A DNA stretch of 64,000 nucleotides from Priestia megaterium (lineage in GTDB: Bacteria > Bacillota > Bacilli > Bacillales > Bacillaceae_H). Positions 54,450-62,070 of the stretch are shown in pieces. Numbering within the stretch: position 1 is the first letter of the stretch; each line of letters opens with the position of its first letter. Location of the stretch: contig NZ_CP085442.1 in assembly GCF_023824195.1 (NCBI RefSeq), forward strand, positions 1,092,001-1,156,000, given 5' to 3'. A program made the position numbers and the translations under genes. Under the pieces are notes generated by a model. The model did not search any database, had not been told where the DNA came from, and saw only the letters and a program-made list of their open reading frames with translations.

Positions 54450-54680
54450 AATGAAAAGGCTTTATCTCTTCTTATTTTCAATCAGCAGAGGCGTTAGTTT
54501 CTGCTGATTGCAGATCACATAAGTGGAAGAAGCAGGCTGTGGAGCAAGAAGAAAAAATTTTTTTCTGTTTTTAAAAAATAATCAAAAAAATTTCTAGCTA
54601 AACAATAAATGTTCGTGTTAGTATAATACGAGCAGCAAGAAATAGCAGTTTTACCACCATTTATGAAAACGTTATATATT

Positions 54681-54808
54681 TATCGGTGTAGAAAATTTGA
54701 TAGGACTAAAGAGCAGTCCTATCAAATTTTCTAGACCTAAGCGTCTGCTGCCCCCCTTGCGGGGTAGGCAGCAGACGCTTAGGTGAACCTTTGAGGGATT
54801 ATTCAAGG
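54681..54808 (+). repeat. Two-hairpin structured element, copy 2
   Basis: TATCGGTGTAG, hairpin 1 (perfect 19-bp stem, arms 54689-54707 and 54715-54733, loop AAAGAGC), one G, hairpin 2 (54735-54784; perfect 18-bp stem, then CCCC-TTGC-GGGG and an extra TA), then GAACCTTTGAGGGATTATTC. It precedes glcU by 95 bp. Confidence 0.93.
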
Positions 54809-54902
54809 GAGTGTGAGTGCTTGACCCTTGGTGAAAGAAAAGCAGTAGGTTATTACGTACTATGTACATAGATTAGAAATAGGAAAGTAGGTTAAGAGAA
54901 AG

Positions 54903-55766
54903 ATGGATATTTTGCTAGGTGTTCTTCCTTCCGTTGCGTGGGGAAGCATGATTTTAGTTAGTATGAAGATGGGCGGTGGACCTTACAGTCAAACGCTGGG
55001 AACAATTATTGGAGCATTGATTCTTTCATTTGTTCAGTTTATGATTGTGCAGCCGGTGTTAACGCCAACGCTTGTTATTGTCGGAATTGTTTCAGGTTTA
55101 TTCTGGTCAGTAGGTCAAAGCAATCAGTTTAAAAGTGTTCCATACCTTGGTGTTTCAAAGTCAATGCCGATTTCAACCGGTATGCAATTAGTATCAACAG
55201 CTCTTTTTGGTGTTATTGTATTTAAAGAATGGTCAACGCTTCAAACGATTGTGCTTGGATCTATTGCGATTCTTTTAATACTAGCAGGCGTTGTGCTTTC
55301 TTCATTAGACGGTAAAAAAGAAGGTGCACAAGGGGCTCCAGGACAAACGAAAAAAGGAGTTATCACTCTTATCATTTCAAGTCTAGGATTCTTAGTTTAC
55401 GTAGTTATCGCACGTATCTTCAACGTAGACGCATGGGCAGCTCTATTCCCGCAAGCAATCGGTATGTTAATTGGCGGCTTAATCATTACATACAAACATA
55501 AGCCATTTAACAAATATACGATTCGCAATATCTTACCAGGTCTAATCTGGGCATCTGGAAACATGTTCTTATTCTTATCTCAATCAAGACTAGGCGTAGC
55601 AACAAGCTTTTCATTATCGCAAATGGGTATCGTTATTTCAATTTTTGGCGGTATTGTCTTCTTGGGAGAAAAGAAAACAAAGCGTCAATTATTCTATGTA
55701 TCTCTTGCGAGTGTACTGATTATTTCAGGCGGTATCTGTATCGGTCTCGCGAAAGCACACGCTTAA
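54903..55766 (+). CDS. glcU: Glucose uptake protein, GRP/RhaT-type transporter
   Basis: 287 residues with ten hydrophobic segments; PSVAWGSMILVSMKMGGGPYSQTLGTIIGAL, SGLFWSVGQSNQFK, GVSKSMPISTGMQL and ASGNMFLFLSQSRLGVATSFSLSQMGIV (cited in parts) are typical of GlcU. It is a non-PTS sugar uptake permease, probably proton-linked. The Bacillus gene often pairs with glucose dehydrogenase, which is absent here. The ribosome site is weak (AAGAGAAAG). The gene is flanked on both sides by the two-hairpin element. Confidence 0.92.
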   Translation: MDILLGVLPSVAWGSMILVSMKMGGGPYSQTLGTIIGALILSFVQFMIVQPVLTPTLVIVGIVSGLFWSVGQSNQFKSVPYLGVSKSMPISTGMQLVSTALFGVIVFKEWSTLQTIVLGSIAILLILAGVVLSSLDGKKEGAQGAPGQTKKGVITLIISSLGFLVYVVIARIFNVDAWAALFPQAIGMLIGGLIITYKHKPFNKYTIRNILPGLIWASGNMFLFLSQSRLGVATSFSLSQMGIVISIFGGIVFLGEKKTKRQLFYVSLASVLIISGGICIGLAKAHA

Positions 55767-55768
55767 TG

Positions 55769-55872
55769 TATCGATGTAGAAAAACCCCCATGGCTAAAGT
55801 GCAGCCATGGGGGTTTTTCTAGACCTAAGGGTTTGAGGCACCCCTTGCGGGGTAGCCTCAAACCCTTAGTCA
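55769..55872 (+). repeat. Two-hairpin structured element, copy 3
   Basis: Begins 2 bp after the glcU stop: TATCGATGTAG, hairpin 1 (perfect 19-bp stem, arms 55777-55795 and 55803-55821, loop AAAGTGC), one G, hairpin 2 (15-bp stem CTAAGGGTTTGAGGC and complement at 55825/55855, tip CCCC-TTGC-GGGG plus TA). The conserved tail after hairpin 2 is not kept. Hairpin 1 with its TTTTTCTA arm could also terminate glcU transcription. Confidence 0.92.
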
Positions 55873-56028
55873 AAGTCAAGATCAAAACCTTAGTGCTCTT
55901 CTGAATTTCAAAGCTGTACGTTCCTGTTGCGGTTTTTCGTTCTTAAGGCTGATTATTTTTCATTCTTTGTTAGGAAGCTGTTTGGTGTGAAATGGCTTAT
56001 AGTAGTAGAAAAGAATGGAGGGAAGGCT

Positions 56029-56487
56029 ATGATTAAGAGTATTTATGAGACGCATGTGCAGGTGCGGAGTTTGGAGGATTCGATTGAGTTTTATAGACGT
56101 CTTGGGCTGACGTTTGTTCATCGAATTGAAGAGAGGCGCTGTGCTTTTTTCTTTGTTGGGGAACAAAAGCAGATGCTTGGGCTTTGGGAAACAGACGAAA
56201 AAGAGCTGAAAACCAGTCATTTTGCTTTTGGAATTGCAGCAGCGGATATTCATGAAGCGTTAACGTGGCTGCGTTCAAAAGGTATTGAACCGGAAGAGAC
56301 TTCGTTTGGAAAGCCGCAAACAGAGCCGATTGTTCATACGTGGATGCCAGCGGCTTGCGTGTATTTTAATGACCCTGACGGCAACCGCTTGGAGTTAATT
56401 ACGCTTTTGAATGATGAGCCCGTTGTATCTAAGGATTTTCCGTATTTAAGTGAATGGAACAAAGAGACCGGGACGAAATTATTTTAG
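56029..56487 (+). CDS. VOC/glyoxalase-family protein
   Basis: 152 residues with two beta-alpha-beta-beta-beta modules: ETHVQVRSLEDSIEFYRRLGL at the start, HFAFGIAAADIHEALTWLRSKGI in the middle and VYFNDPDGNRLELI at the end, the usual metal and fold signatures. Likely an antibiotic-resistance-, dioxygenase- or glyoxalase-like enzyme; substrate unknown. ATG 56029 lies behind GGAGGGAAGG; upstream in-frame codons have no such site. Confidence 0.87.
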   Translation: MIKSIYETHVQVRSLEDSIEFYRRLGLTFVHRIEERRCAFFFVGEQKQMLGLWETDEKELKTSHFAFGIAAADIHEALTWLRSKGIEPEETSFGKPQTEPIVHTWMPAACVYFNDPDGNRLELITLLNDEPVVSKDFPYLSEWNKETGTKLF

Positions 56488-56495
56488 CCGAGATG

Positions 56496-56543
56496 AAAAA
56501 CGAACCATTGATCAAAGTGTTTGATTAGTGGTTCGTTTTTTTT
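56496..56543 (+). terminator. Terminator after the VOC gene
   Basis: AACGAACCA with TGGTTCGTT plus an inner TTGATCAAA/TTTGATTAG helix, followed by a run of T. Confidence 0.88.
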
Positions 56544-56598
56544 GTGATGTTGAATGTAGGTTTGATCTGTTTCGTTCCTTCAAGCAGTTGATTGGAGG

Positions 56599-56713
56599 GC
56601 AAGGCGAAGACTCCTGCGGGAAAGGCGGAACAGGTGAGACCCCGCAGGAGCGCAAGCGACGAGGAGGCTCACCGGCCGCCCGCGGAAAGCGAAGTCTTGC
56701 ATGGAAATTAACT
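56599..56713. repeat. Bacillaceae interspersed palindromic repeat
   Basis: GC-rich sequence starting near GCGAAGACTCCTGCGGG and ending near GCGAAGTCTTGCATGG, with GTGAGACCCCGCAGGAGCGC in the middle. From memory this is a repeat found many times in Bacillaceae genomes; it folds into nested stems. It has much higher GC than its surroundings. Confidence 0.75.
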
Positions 56714-56891
56714 GCGGTGTCATAAGCGATCTATATGAGCTCATGTATCCCATTTGTTCGTCTTTAGATTGGATTCATTTCGTTATGTCTCAACCTTTTT
56801 TGTGTATCATAAACGTAAGTTTGACATAATAATAAACATATAATATATTTGTTTATAAATTAATAAACAAAATAGAAGGGTGTCTATTTAT

Positions 56892-58025
56892 ATGGTAAAC
56901 GATTTGTTTTGGGAATCATCTTTTGATGATATGAAAAAAGGATACGGGGAAAGCGAAGAGCACTATCACTGCTTACTGTGCGGTGAAAGTATTGAAAAAG
57001 GCATTATTTATCCGGTGGAAGGTGTTTTTTATGAAGCAAAACGCTATATGAAGCTTCATGTTGAACAGGAGCACGGGTCTGTATTTCATCATTTAATACA
57101 GCTAGATAAAGATGTAACGGGTCTTTCTGATCATCAAAAAAATTTAGTGAAGTTTTTTAAGGAAGGAAAAAGCGATAGTGATATTCAAAAAGAAATGGGC
57201 ATCGGCAGTTCATCCACCATTCGGAATCACCGCTTTACGTTAAAGAAAAAAGAGCGTCAGGCAAAAGTGTTTTTAACGCTGATGGAACTGTTGAACGACG
57301 GGGAAGAAGAGAAGGCGGTACCCATGTCAAATACAGCGCCTAAAAGAAGTCAGCGCTACAGCGTCAGCGATGAAGAACGTGAAAAAATTTTAGCGAAGAA
57401 TTTTCCGCAAGGTTTAAACGGACCTCTTCGCACCTTTCACTTGCAAGAAAAACACCGTCTTGTTGTTCTTGAAGAATTAAGCGGGCATTTTGATTTTGGT
57501 AGCACGTATACGGAAAAAGAAGTAAATGATATGTTAACACCTTTTTATGACGACTACGCCGTGCTGCGACGCTATTTAATTGAGTACGGTTTCTTAGAAC
57601 GCAGCGCAGACGGAAGCAGCTACTGGAGAAAAGGAGAGATAGGGATGAGTACCGATTCAAAAGACTATAAAAAACAAATGAAACAGCTCGCGAAAGAAGT
57701 AAAAACAGAAGGCGGCGTGTATCAAATAAAAAACCTTCACAACGATAAGATTTACATTGGCTCTACGCCTAACATCAAAACGTTAAACGGCGTAAAGTTC
57801 ACGTTAAAGACGAACACTCATCAAAATAAAGAGCTTCAAAACGAGTGGAATACGTACGGAGCGGATGCTTTTTCAATTGAGATGCTGGAAACGATTAAAA
57901 GAGAAGAAGAAAAAGCACTTTCAAAAAAGGATTTGCTGAAACTGGAAGCGAAATGGTTAGAGAAGCTGCAGCCTTACGGCGAAAAAGGCTATCATTCGCC
58001 GAAAGCTGATACAAAGGAGAAATAG
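56892..58025 (+). CDS. Regulator-like fusion: HTH, DUF2087 and GIY-YIG domains
   Basis: 377 residues in three parts. The N-terminus has HCLLCGESI ... RYMKLHVEQEHGSVFHH, a likely C2H2-type metal knuckle, then a LuxR-like HTH (LVKFFKEGKSDSDIQKEMGIGSSSTIRNH, given as its two halves). The middle (about 165-250) reads KNFPQGLNGPLRTFHLQEKH ... YTEKEVNDML ... DYAVLRRYLIEYGFLERS, a DUF2087 winged helix. The C-terminus (about 275-370) begins GGVYQIKNLHNDKIYIGSTPN, a GIY-YIG-like nuclease fold. AGAAGGGTG precedes ATG 56892. Function is unknown; it may be cotranscribed with the MATE gene 2 bp downstream. Confidence 0.82.
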   Translation: MVNDLFWESSFDDMKKGYGESEEHYHCLLCGESIEKGIIYPVEGVFYEAKRYMKLHVEQEHGSVFHHLIQLDKDVTGLSDHQKNLVKFFKEGKSDSDIQKEMGIGSSSTIRNHRFTLKKKERQAKVFLTLMELLNDGEEEKAVPMSNTAPKRSQRYSVSDEEREKILAKNFPQGLNGPLRTFHLQEKHRLVVLEELSGHFDFGSTYTEKEVNDMLTPFYDDYAVLRRYLIEYGFLERSADGSSYWRKGEIGMSTDSKDYKKQMKQLAKEVKTEGGVYQIKNLHNDKIYIGSTPNIKTLNGVKFTLKTNTHQNKELQNEWNTYGADAFSIEMLETIKREEEKALSKKDLLKLEAKWLEKLQPYGEKGYHSPKADTKEK

Positions 58026-58027
58026 GT

Positions 58028-59410
58028 GTGAAGAATCAACATGTTAAAAGTGAAGTAGTGGAATCAGAAAAATCCGTCAGTAAGCTGATGCTTGTGTTTT
58101 TGATTCCGCTCATGTTAAGTAACGCCATGCAGTCAGTTGGGCAGCTGGCGGGAAGTATTATTGTCGGAAGAGCGCTTGGAGTTGATGCGTTAGCCGCTAT
58201 TTCCGCTTTTTTTCCTCTGTTTTTTCTGCTCGTGTCGTTTTCGATTGGAATTGGTTCAGGAAGTTCCATTTTAATCGGGCAAGCGTACGGGGCACAAAAT
58301 GAAAAACGAGTGAAAGAAATTATCGGTACCACGCTCACGTTTACGTTTTTAGTAGGCATTGTGCTTGCTGTTGCAGGAAGCATATTTGCTCCGGATATTC
58401 TTCGGATCATGGGAACGCCGGCTAATATTATTGACGTAACGGTTCACTATGCGCGCATTTTGTTTGTGGCAATTCCTGTTTTGTTTTTATACTTTGTTTA
58501 TACGACGTTTATGCGCGGAACCGGAGACTCTAAAACGCCTTTTTACTTTTTAGTCGTGAGTACGGTCTTAAACATCATTTTCCTTCCAATTTTAATTTTT
58601 GGATGGATCGGAGTGCCAAAGCTTGGAGTGTACGGCGCTGCGTATGCAACGGTGTTTTCAACCGTATTAACGTTCATTATTATGATCGTTTATTTACGCA
58701 AGAAAAATCATCCGTTAAAGTTTGACTCATCTATTTCATTAAAGATGGACGGAACGCTTTTAAAGCTGCTTATGCGTTTAGGGATTCCAGCGAGTATCAA
58801 TATGATTTTAGTTTCTCTTTCTGAAATTGCGGTCATTACGTTTGTAAATGGATTTGGCTCAGACGCTACAGCAGCGTACGGAGCGGTGAACCAAGTGGCA
58901 AGCTATGTACAAATGCCGGCAATCAGCTTAGGAATTGCGGTTTCTATTTTTGCGGCGCAGTCGATTGGTGCCAATAAATTTGAGCGTTTAAAAGAAGTTA
59001 TTCGCTCTGGAATTATGCTGAATTACGTCATTGGCAGCGTATTGATTTTACTTATTTATCTCTTTTCCAATCAAATTTTAGCTCTGTTTTTAACAAGTCA
59101 GCACACGCTCCATATTGCCGAAGAGCTGTTAGTGATAACACTTTGGAGCTATTTGATTTTCGGTCATGCGCAAATTATTACCGCTACGATGCGAGCAAGC
59201 GGTACTGTGCTTTGGCCTACGGTATTTAGTATTATGGCTATTTGGTGTGTGGAAGTGCCCGTAGCCTATGTGTTATCGCAGTTTACATCTCTTGAAATCA
59301 AAGGGATTTGGATTGGATATCCAGCGGCGTTTGTGGTCAGCTTAATCCTGCAGTACAGCTATTATCAATTCGTATGGAAGAAAAAGAAAATTGAACGTCT
59401 TGTCGGATAA
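58028..59410 (+). CDS. MATE family efflux transporter
   Basis: 460 residues with twelve membrane segments in two related halves (LMLSNAMQSVGQLAGSIIVGRALG and LGIPASINMILVSLSEIAVITFVN open the halves). MATE proteins export drugs or metabolites using Na+ or H+. It starts at GTG 58028 after AAAGGAG, two bases after the fusion gene's stop. Confidence 0.9.
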   Translation: MKNQHVKSEVVESEKSVSKLMLVFLIPLMLSNAMQSVGQLAGSIIVGRALGVDALAAISAFFPLFFLLVSFSIGIGSGSSILIGQAYGAQNEKRVKEIIGTTLTFTFLVGIVLAVAGSIFAPDILRIMGTPANIIDVTVHYARILFVAIPVLFLYFVYTTFMRGTGDSKTPFYFLVVSTVLNIIFLPILIFGWIGVPKLGVYGAAYATVFSTVLTFIIMIVYLRKKNHPLKFDSSISLKMDGTLLKLLMRLGIPASINMILVSLSEIAVITFVNGFGSDATAAYGAVNQVASYVQMPAISLGIAVSIFAAQSIGANKFERLKEVIRSGIMLNYVIGSVLILLIYLFSNQILALFLTSQHTLHIAEELLVITLWSYLIFGHAQIITATMRASGTVLWPTVFSIMAIWCVEVPVAYVLSQFTSLEIKGIWIGYPAAFVVSLILQYSYYQFVWKKKKIERLVG

Positions 59411-59437
59411 AAAACGAGTGGAAACGCTCGTTTTTTA
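59409..59437 (+). terminator. Terminator after the MATE gene
   Basis: AAAAAACGAG with CTCGTTTTTT around TGGAAACG. Confidence 0.85.
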
Positions 59438-59520
59438 TTTTCCCTAATTAAAACACCCTTAGCTAAGAGTTTTAATAGGATAGTGCATATAACTTTTTGA
59501 TGAAAAGAGGGTATGACACT

Positions 59521-60165
59521 ATGAGTAAATCTGGATTTGTGCCGGATAATTCAAATATCAAAAAAAGCTCAGGAACGCCTAATCTGTCAGTGAACTATAA
59601 GCAAAATGTCCTGTTTAAACGAAATGATCAAAATATAGCGTATCGATTAACATCAACTCAGCTGCCTGCTATGCTCGGAGGTGCTTTTGTTGATTTATAT
59701 ATGACAAAAGGGCATATGAGAGAACCGCACTGGCATCCAAACGCCTGGGAATTAGATGTCGTCGTTTCAGGCGAAGTGCAGGTATCTATCTTAGACCCTG
59801 ATACAAGCAGTATGCACAATTACCGAATAAAAGAAGGTGAAGTTGTTTTTATACCGATGGGCTGGTGGCATTGGATTGAGCCCTTATCGGAAGAAGCGCA
59901 TCTTCATCTCTTTTTTAACAATGATCAATTTGAGTCTACAGAAGGATCCGACGTGCAGCGCTTGACGCCTCCGATCGTGTTTCAAAAAGCATACGGAGTA
60001 AGCGCAAGCGAAGTGGCAGAAGCCGTTGCTCCGATTACGGATACGGTTGTAATTGGACCGCCTAATGATCATTCTTTTTATCAAAAGAGCTATCTCAAAG
60101 ATGAACGGGATGAAAGAATTGTGGTTAAAATAAATGAAAAAGTGGTGCCTGCTGAAGATAAGTAG
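59521..60165 (+). CDS. Single-domain cupin protein
   Basis: 214 residues. The cupin motif 1 is HWHPNAWELDVVVSGE and motif 2 lies in EVVFIPMGWWHWIEPL; the two His, the Glu and the later His should bind a metal. The pattern is near oxalate decarboxylase-type cupins, but with one domain only. Substrate unknown. ATG 59521 has AAAAGAGGG upstream. Confidence 0.82.
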   Translation: MSKSGFVPDNSNIKKSSGTPNLSVNYKQNVLFKRNDQNIAYRLTSTQLPAMLGGAFVDLYMTKGHMREPHWHPNAWELDVVVSGEVQVSILDPDTSSMHNYRIKEGEVVFIPMGWWHWIEPLSEEAHLHLFFNNDQFESTEGSDVQRLTPPIVFQKAYGVSASEVAEAVAPITDTVVIGPPNDHSFYQKSYLKDERDERIVVKINEKVVPAEDK

Positions 60166-60168
60166 CAT

Positions 60169-60204
60169 AAAAAACCATTGAGCCTGGGGTCAATGGTTTT
60201 TTCG
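60169..60204. terminator. Bidirectional terminator after the cupin gene
   Basis: AAAAAACCATTGA with complement, loop GCCTGGGG, T-run on both strands. Confidence 0.88.
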
Positions 60205-60215
60205 TGAGGCGTTTT

Positions 60216-61046
60216 TTATAAAAACAGCTCGTTGCGTTCTAAGTGCTTGTACAGCCGCGTTGTGACTTGTTTTTGATTCCATTCGTTTTGCGGAAACTGC
60301 TGCTTATCTACGTGAGCAACGGCCGGCTTATAGGTTTTTTGAATTCGTTTAATTTCATTAAAGGTTGCGTTGGTTTCAATGTGATCAGCGAGCGTAAATA
60401 CAAGAGAATGCAGCTTTGCAACATTGGGAATCGTAGCTGCTTGGCTGAAAATGGCTTTCGCTACGGACAGCTGTCTTTCATGCGCAGTAAAGATGTCTTG
60501 CTCATTACGCTCCTTTAAAAAAACAAGCGCTTCTTTTCCGTTAAGGCGAATCGATCCTTTTGGAAACACAATGTTGCTATGTTCAAAAGCACGTTTGTTT
60601 GTGACGATAATGCCGCCTAATTTATTTACAGCATCGACGACTGACTGCTGATCCATTTTGACATAATAATCAACAGGAAGCTTTGCATATGCTTCAACTT
60701 TCTTTACAACAGCATTCATATTTCCTCGGTGATAAATGGTTCGCAGTGTTTCATTGCCGAGCTGAGTTGACCCTGGCAAGTGGGTCATTTTTATTGACTC
60801 ATGCTGTTTATTAACAGTCATATACATAAATGAAGTATTTTGATGGTTTTCTTGGATTAAAAGCAGGGAAAACGGTTGCCCTTTTTTTAAATTGACGTGT
60901 GTTTTGTTACCATGCTCAAGCGGTACATACGTTTGATCAACGGCAGCTTTCACCGTATGATAGCCTGCAAATGTGATGCTGACAAAACTGACGAGTAAAA
61001 ATAGTACGAGACCGCCAATCCACTCTTTTTTTGCTTTGCTGCTCAT
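60216..61046 (-). CDS. Degenerate LytR-CpsA-Psr-family protein
   Basis: 276 residues with an N-terminal membrane helix and an LCP fold (KLPVDYYVKMDQQSVVDAVNKLGGIIV, SIRLNGKEALVFLKERNE, RQLSVAKAIF). The catalytic core is altered: where TagU has RSDSLM and SIPRDTRT, this one has NTSFMY and HLPGSTQL, so the conserved Asp and Arg residues are missing. It may not transfer polymers but could regulate or bind. AAAAGGTGAGACG precedes the ATG at 61046; a longer start at 61109 has no site. Confidence 0.75.
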   Translation of the reverse strand: MSSKAKKEWIGGLVLFLLVSFVSITFAGYHTVKAAVDQTYVPLEHGNKTHVNLKKGQPFSLLLIQENHQNTSFMYMTVNKQHESIKMTHLPGSTQLGNETLRTIYHRGNMNAVVKKVEAYAKLPVDYYVKMDQQSVVDAVNKLGGIIVTNKRAFEHSNIVFPKGSIRLNGKEALVFLKERNEQDIFTAHERQLSVAKAIFSQAATIPNVAKLHSLVFTLADHIETNATFNEIKRIQKTYKPAVAHVDKQQFPQNEWNQKQVTTRLYKHLERNELFL

Positions 61047-61122
61047 CGTCTCACCTTTTTCTATCGAAGTCGTTCGTAGTATTGCCATCTTAAAAGGGGA
61101 GTAAAACAAATGAGCGCTATTT

Positions 61123-61494
61123 TTATTGCGTATCTCGCTTTTTCTTGGCGTAGGTCTTGAGTTCTGTAATTAAGATCGCTTGTTCTTCCACATCGTTAAA
61201 CGCTTCAATGCCATAAAGGTATTCGGTGTGCCGTTTTTCTTTCCACACGCAAAGTCCGGTAATATGGATGGGTTTTTCATTTAAATAAAAGCTGATTTTT
61301 AGCTGAATTTGATGGTTAAAAATAGGTAAATCAAGCGGCGTAATTATTTTGATTCCTTTTGGTGAAAGGTCGATAACAGACAAAGGACCGGGCTTAGAAT
61401 CGATTTCTTTGTTGTCGTATTTAGCAATGGAAAACGTTCCAACAATGGGAGTCTCAAATAAAAAGCGAAACGGTTCTTCACGTTTAAAATGCAT
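61123..61494 (-). CDS. PilZ-domain protein (putative c-di-GMP receptor)
   Basis: 123 residues. The N-terminal REEPFRF gives the Arg-rich motif and DLSPKGIKI the [D/N]-x-S-x-x-G motif, the two c-di-GMP-binding signatures. The rest is the beta barrel (LKISFYL, ITGLCVWKE). It is a stand-alone domain. It lies just upstream of the LCP-like gene in the same direction, so c-di-GMP might influence wall or polymer attachment. Confidence 0.82.
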   Translation of the reverse strand: MHFKREEPFRFLFETPIVGTFSIAKYDNKEIDSKPGPLSVIDLSPKGIKIITPLDLPIFNHQIQLKISFYLNEKPIHITGLCVWKEKRHTEYLYGIEAFNDVEEQAILITELKTYAKKKRDTQ

Positions 61495-61592
61495 GTATCA
61501 TCAGTCCTTTTCGTAATCTAAGTTTGTTAAGTAAGTATTCGCTGAAAGTCTAAAAATTCCTACACGTTTTTCCCCACCACCCATATAATGTT

Positions 61593-61719
61593 TATCGATG
61601 TAGAAAATCTCATATGACCACAGACCGGTCATGTGAGATTTTCTAGACCTAATCGTAGGCGATCCCCCTTGCGGGGTTGATCGCCTACGATTAGGTGAAC
61701 CTTTGTGGGAGGATTCAAG
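61593..61719 (+). repeat. Two-hairpin structured element, copy 4
   Basis: TATCGATGTAG, hairpin 1 (19-bp stem with one G-U, arms 61601-61619 and 61627-61645, loop ACAGACC), one G, hairpin 2 (61647-61696; perfect 18-bp stem, CCCC-TTGC-GGGG tip plus TT), tail GAACCTTTGTGGGAGGATTC. It lies between the PilZ and corA genes. Confidence 0.93.
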
Positions 61720-61937
61720 CGGTCTTAGTTATCGATTGCCGATTGTTAGTAAGGCATTCGTAAGAAGTATAATAACTGCTTTTATAGTATCGGAAGTTTT
61801 GTTTGAAACTTTAAATGGTGAGGAAAAGGTTTTGAAAAAAGCGCTACGCTAGAGTTGGATTGTATGTTAAAATTAAACTTTGTGAAGTAGCTGTATTACA
61901 AGTCAGCGTTCCTTCAACTAATTAGGAGGTGAGATGA

Positions 61938-62042
61938 ATGGGCACTGATGACCCCATTTCGATGAAGGTTACTGCAAAACAAGATAGGGGCAACAAAGGT
62001 GTATATGTTCCTCTCATTTCAACGAAGGAAAATACTCCTTAA
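61938..62042 (+). CDS. Small ORF of 34 codons upstream of corA
   Basis: ATG 61938 behind TTAGGAGGTGAGATG, a near-perfect ribosome site, encodes MGTDDPISMKVTAKQDRG and ends STKENTP. It ends 28 bp before corA. Its DNA contains two related segments (CATTTCGATGAAGG, CATTTCAACGAAGG). It may be a leader peptide controlling corA translation. I know no family for it. Confidence 0.45.
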   Translation: MGTDDPISMKVTAKQDRGNKGVYVPLISTKENTP

Positions 62043-62070
62043 TGCCTCAATGATGTGAGGTGAAAAATCA

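Noticed and set aside
54664..54677. cre site (TGAAAACGTTATAT) upstream of glcU
   Set aside because: The consensus end CA is missing, leaving only 12 of 14 matches in AT-rich DNA; not strong enough.
56528..56725. Open frame of 65 codons across the GC-rich palindromic repeat
   Set aside because: The frame is created by the interspersed repeat, has no ribosome site and a composition typical of translated repeat DNA.
46434..61719. The two-hairpin elements as simple intrinsic terminators or as transposon ends
   Set aside because: Two copies lie upstream of genes or between divergent genes, hairpin 2 lacks a U-tract, no target duplications or transposase are seen, and stems are not conserved as inverted repeats of an IS would be.
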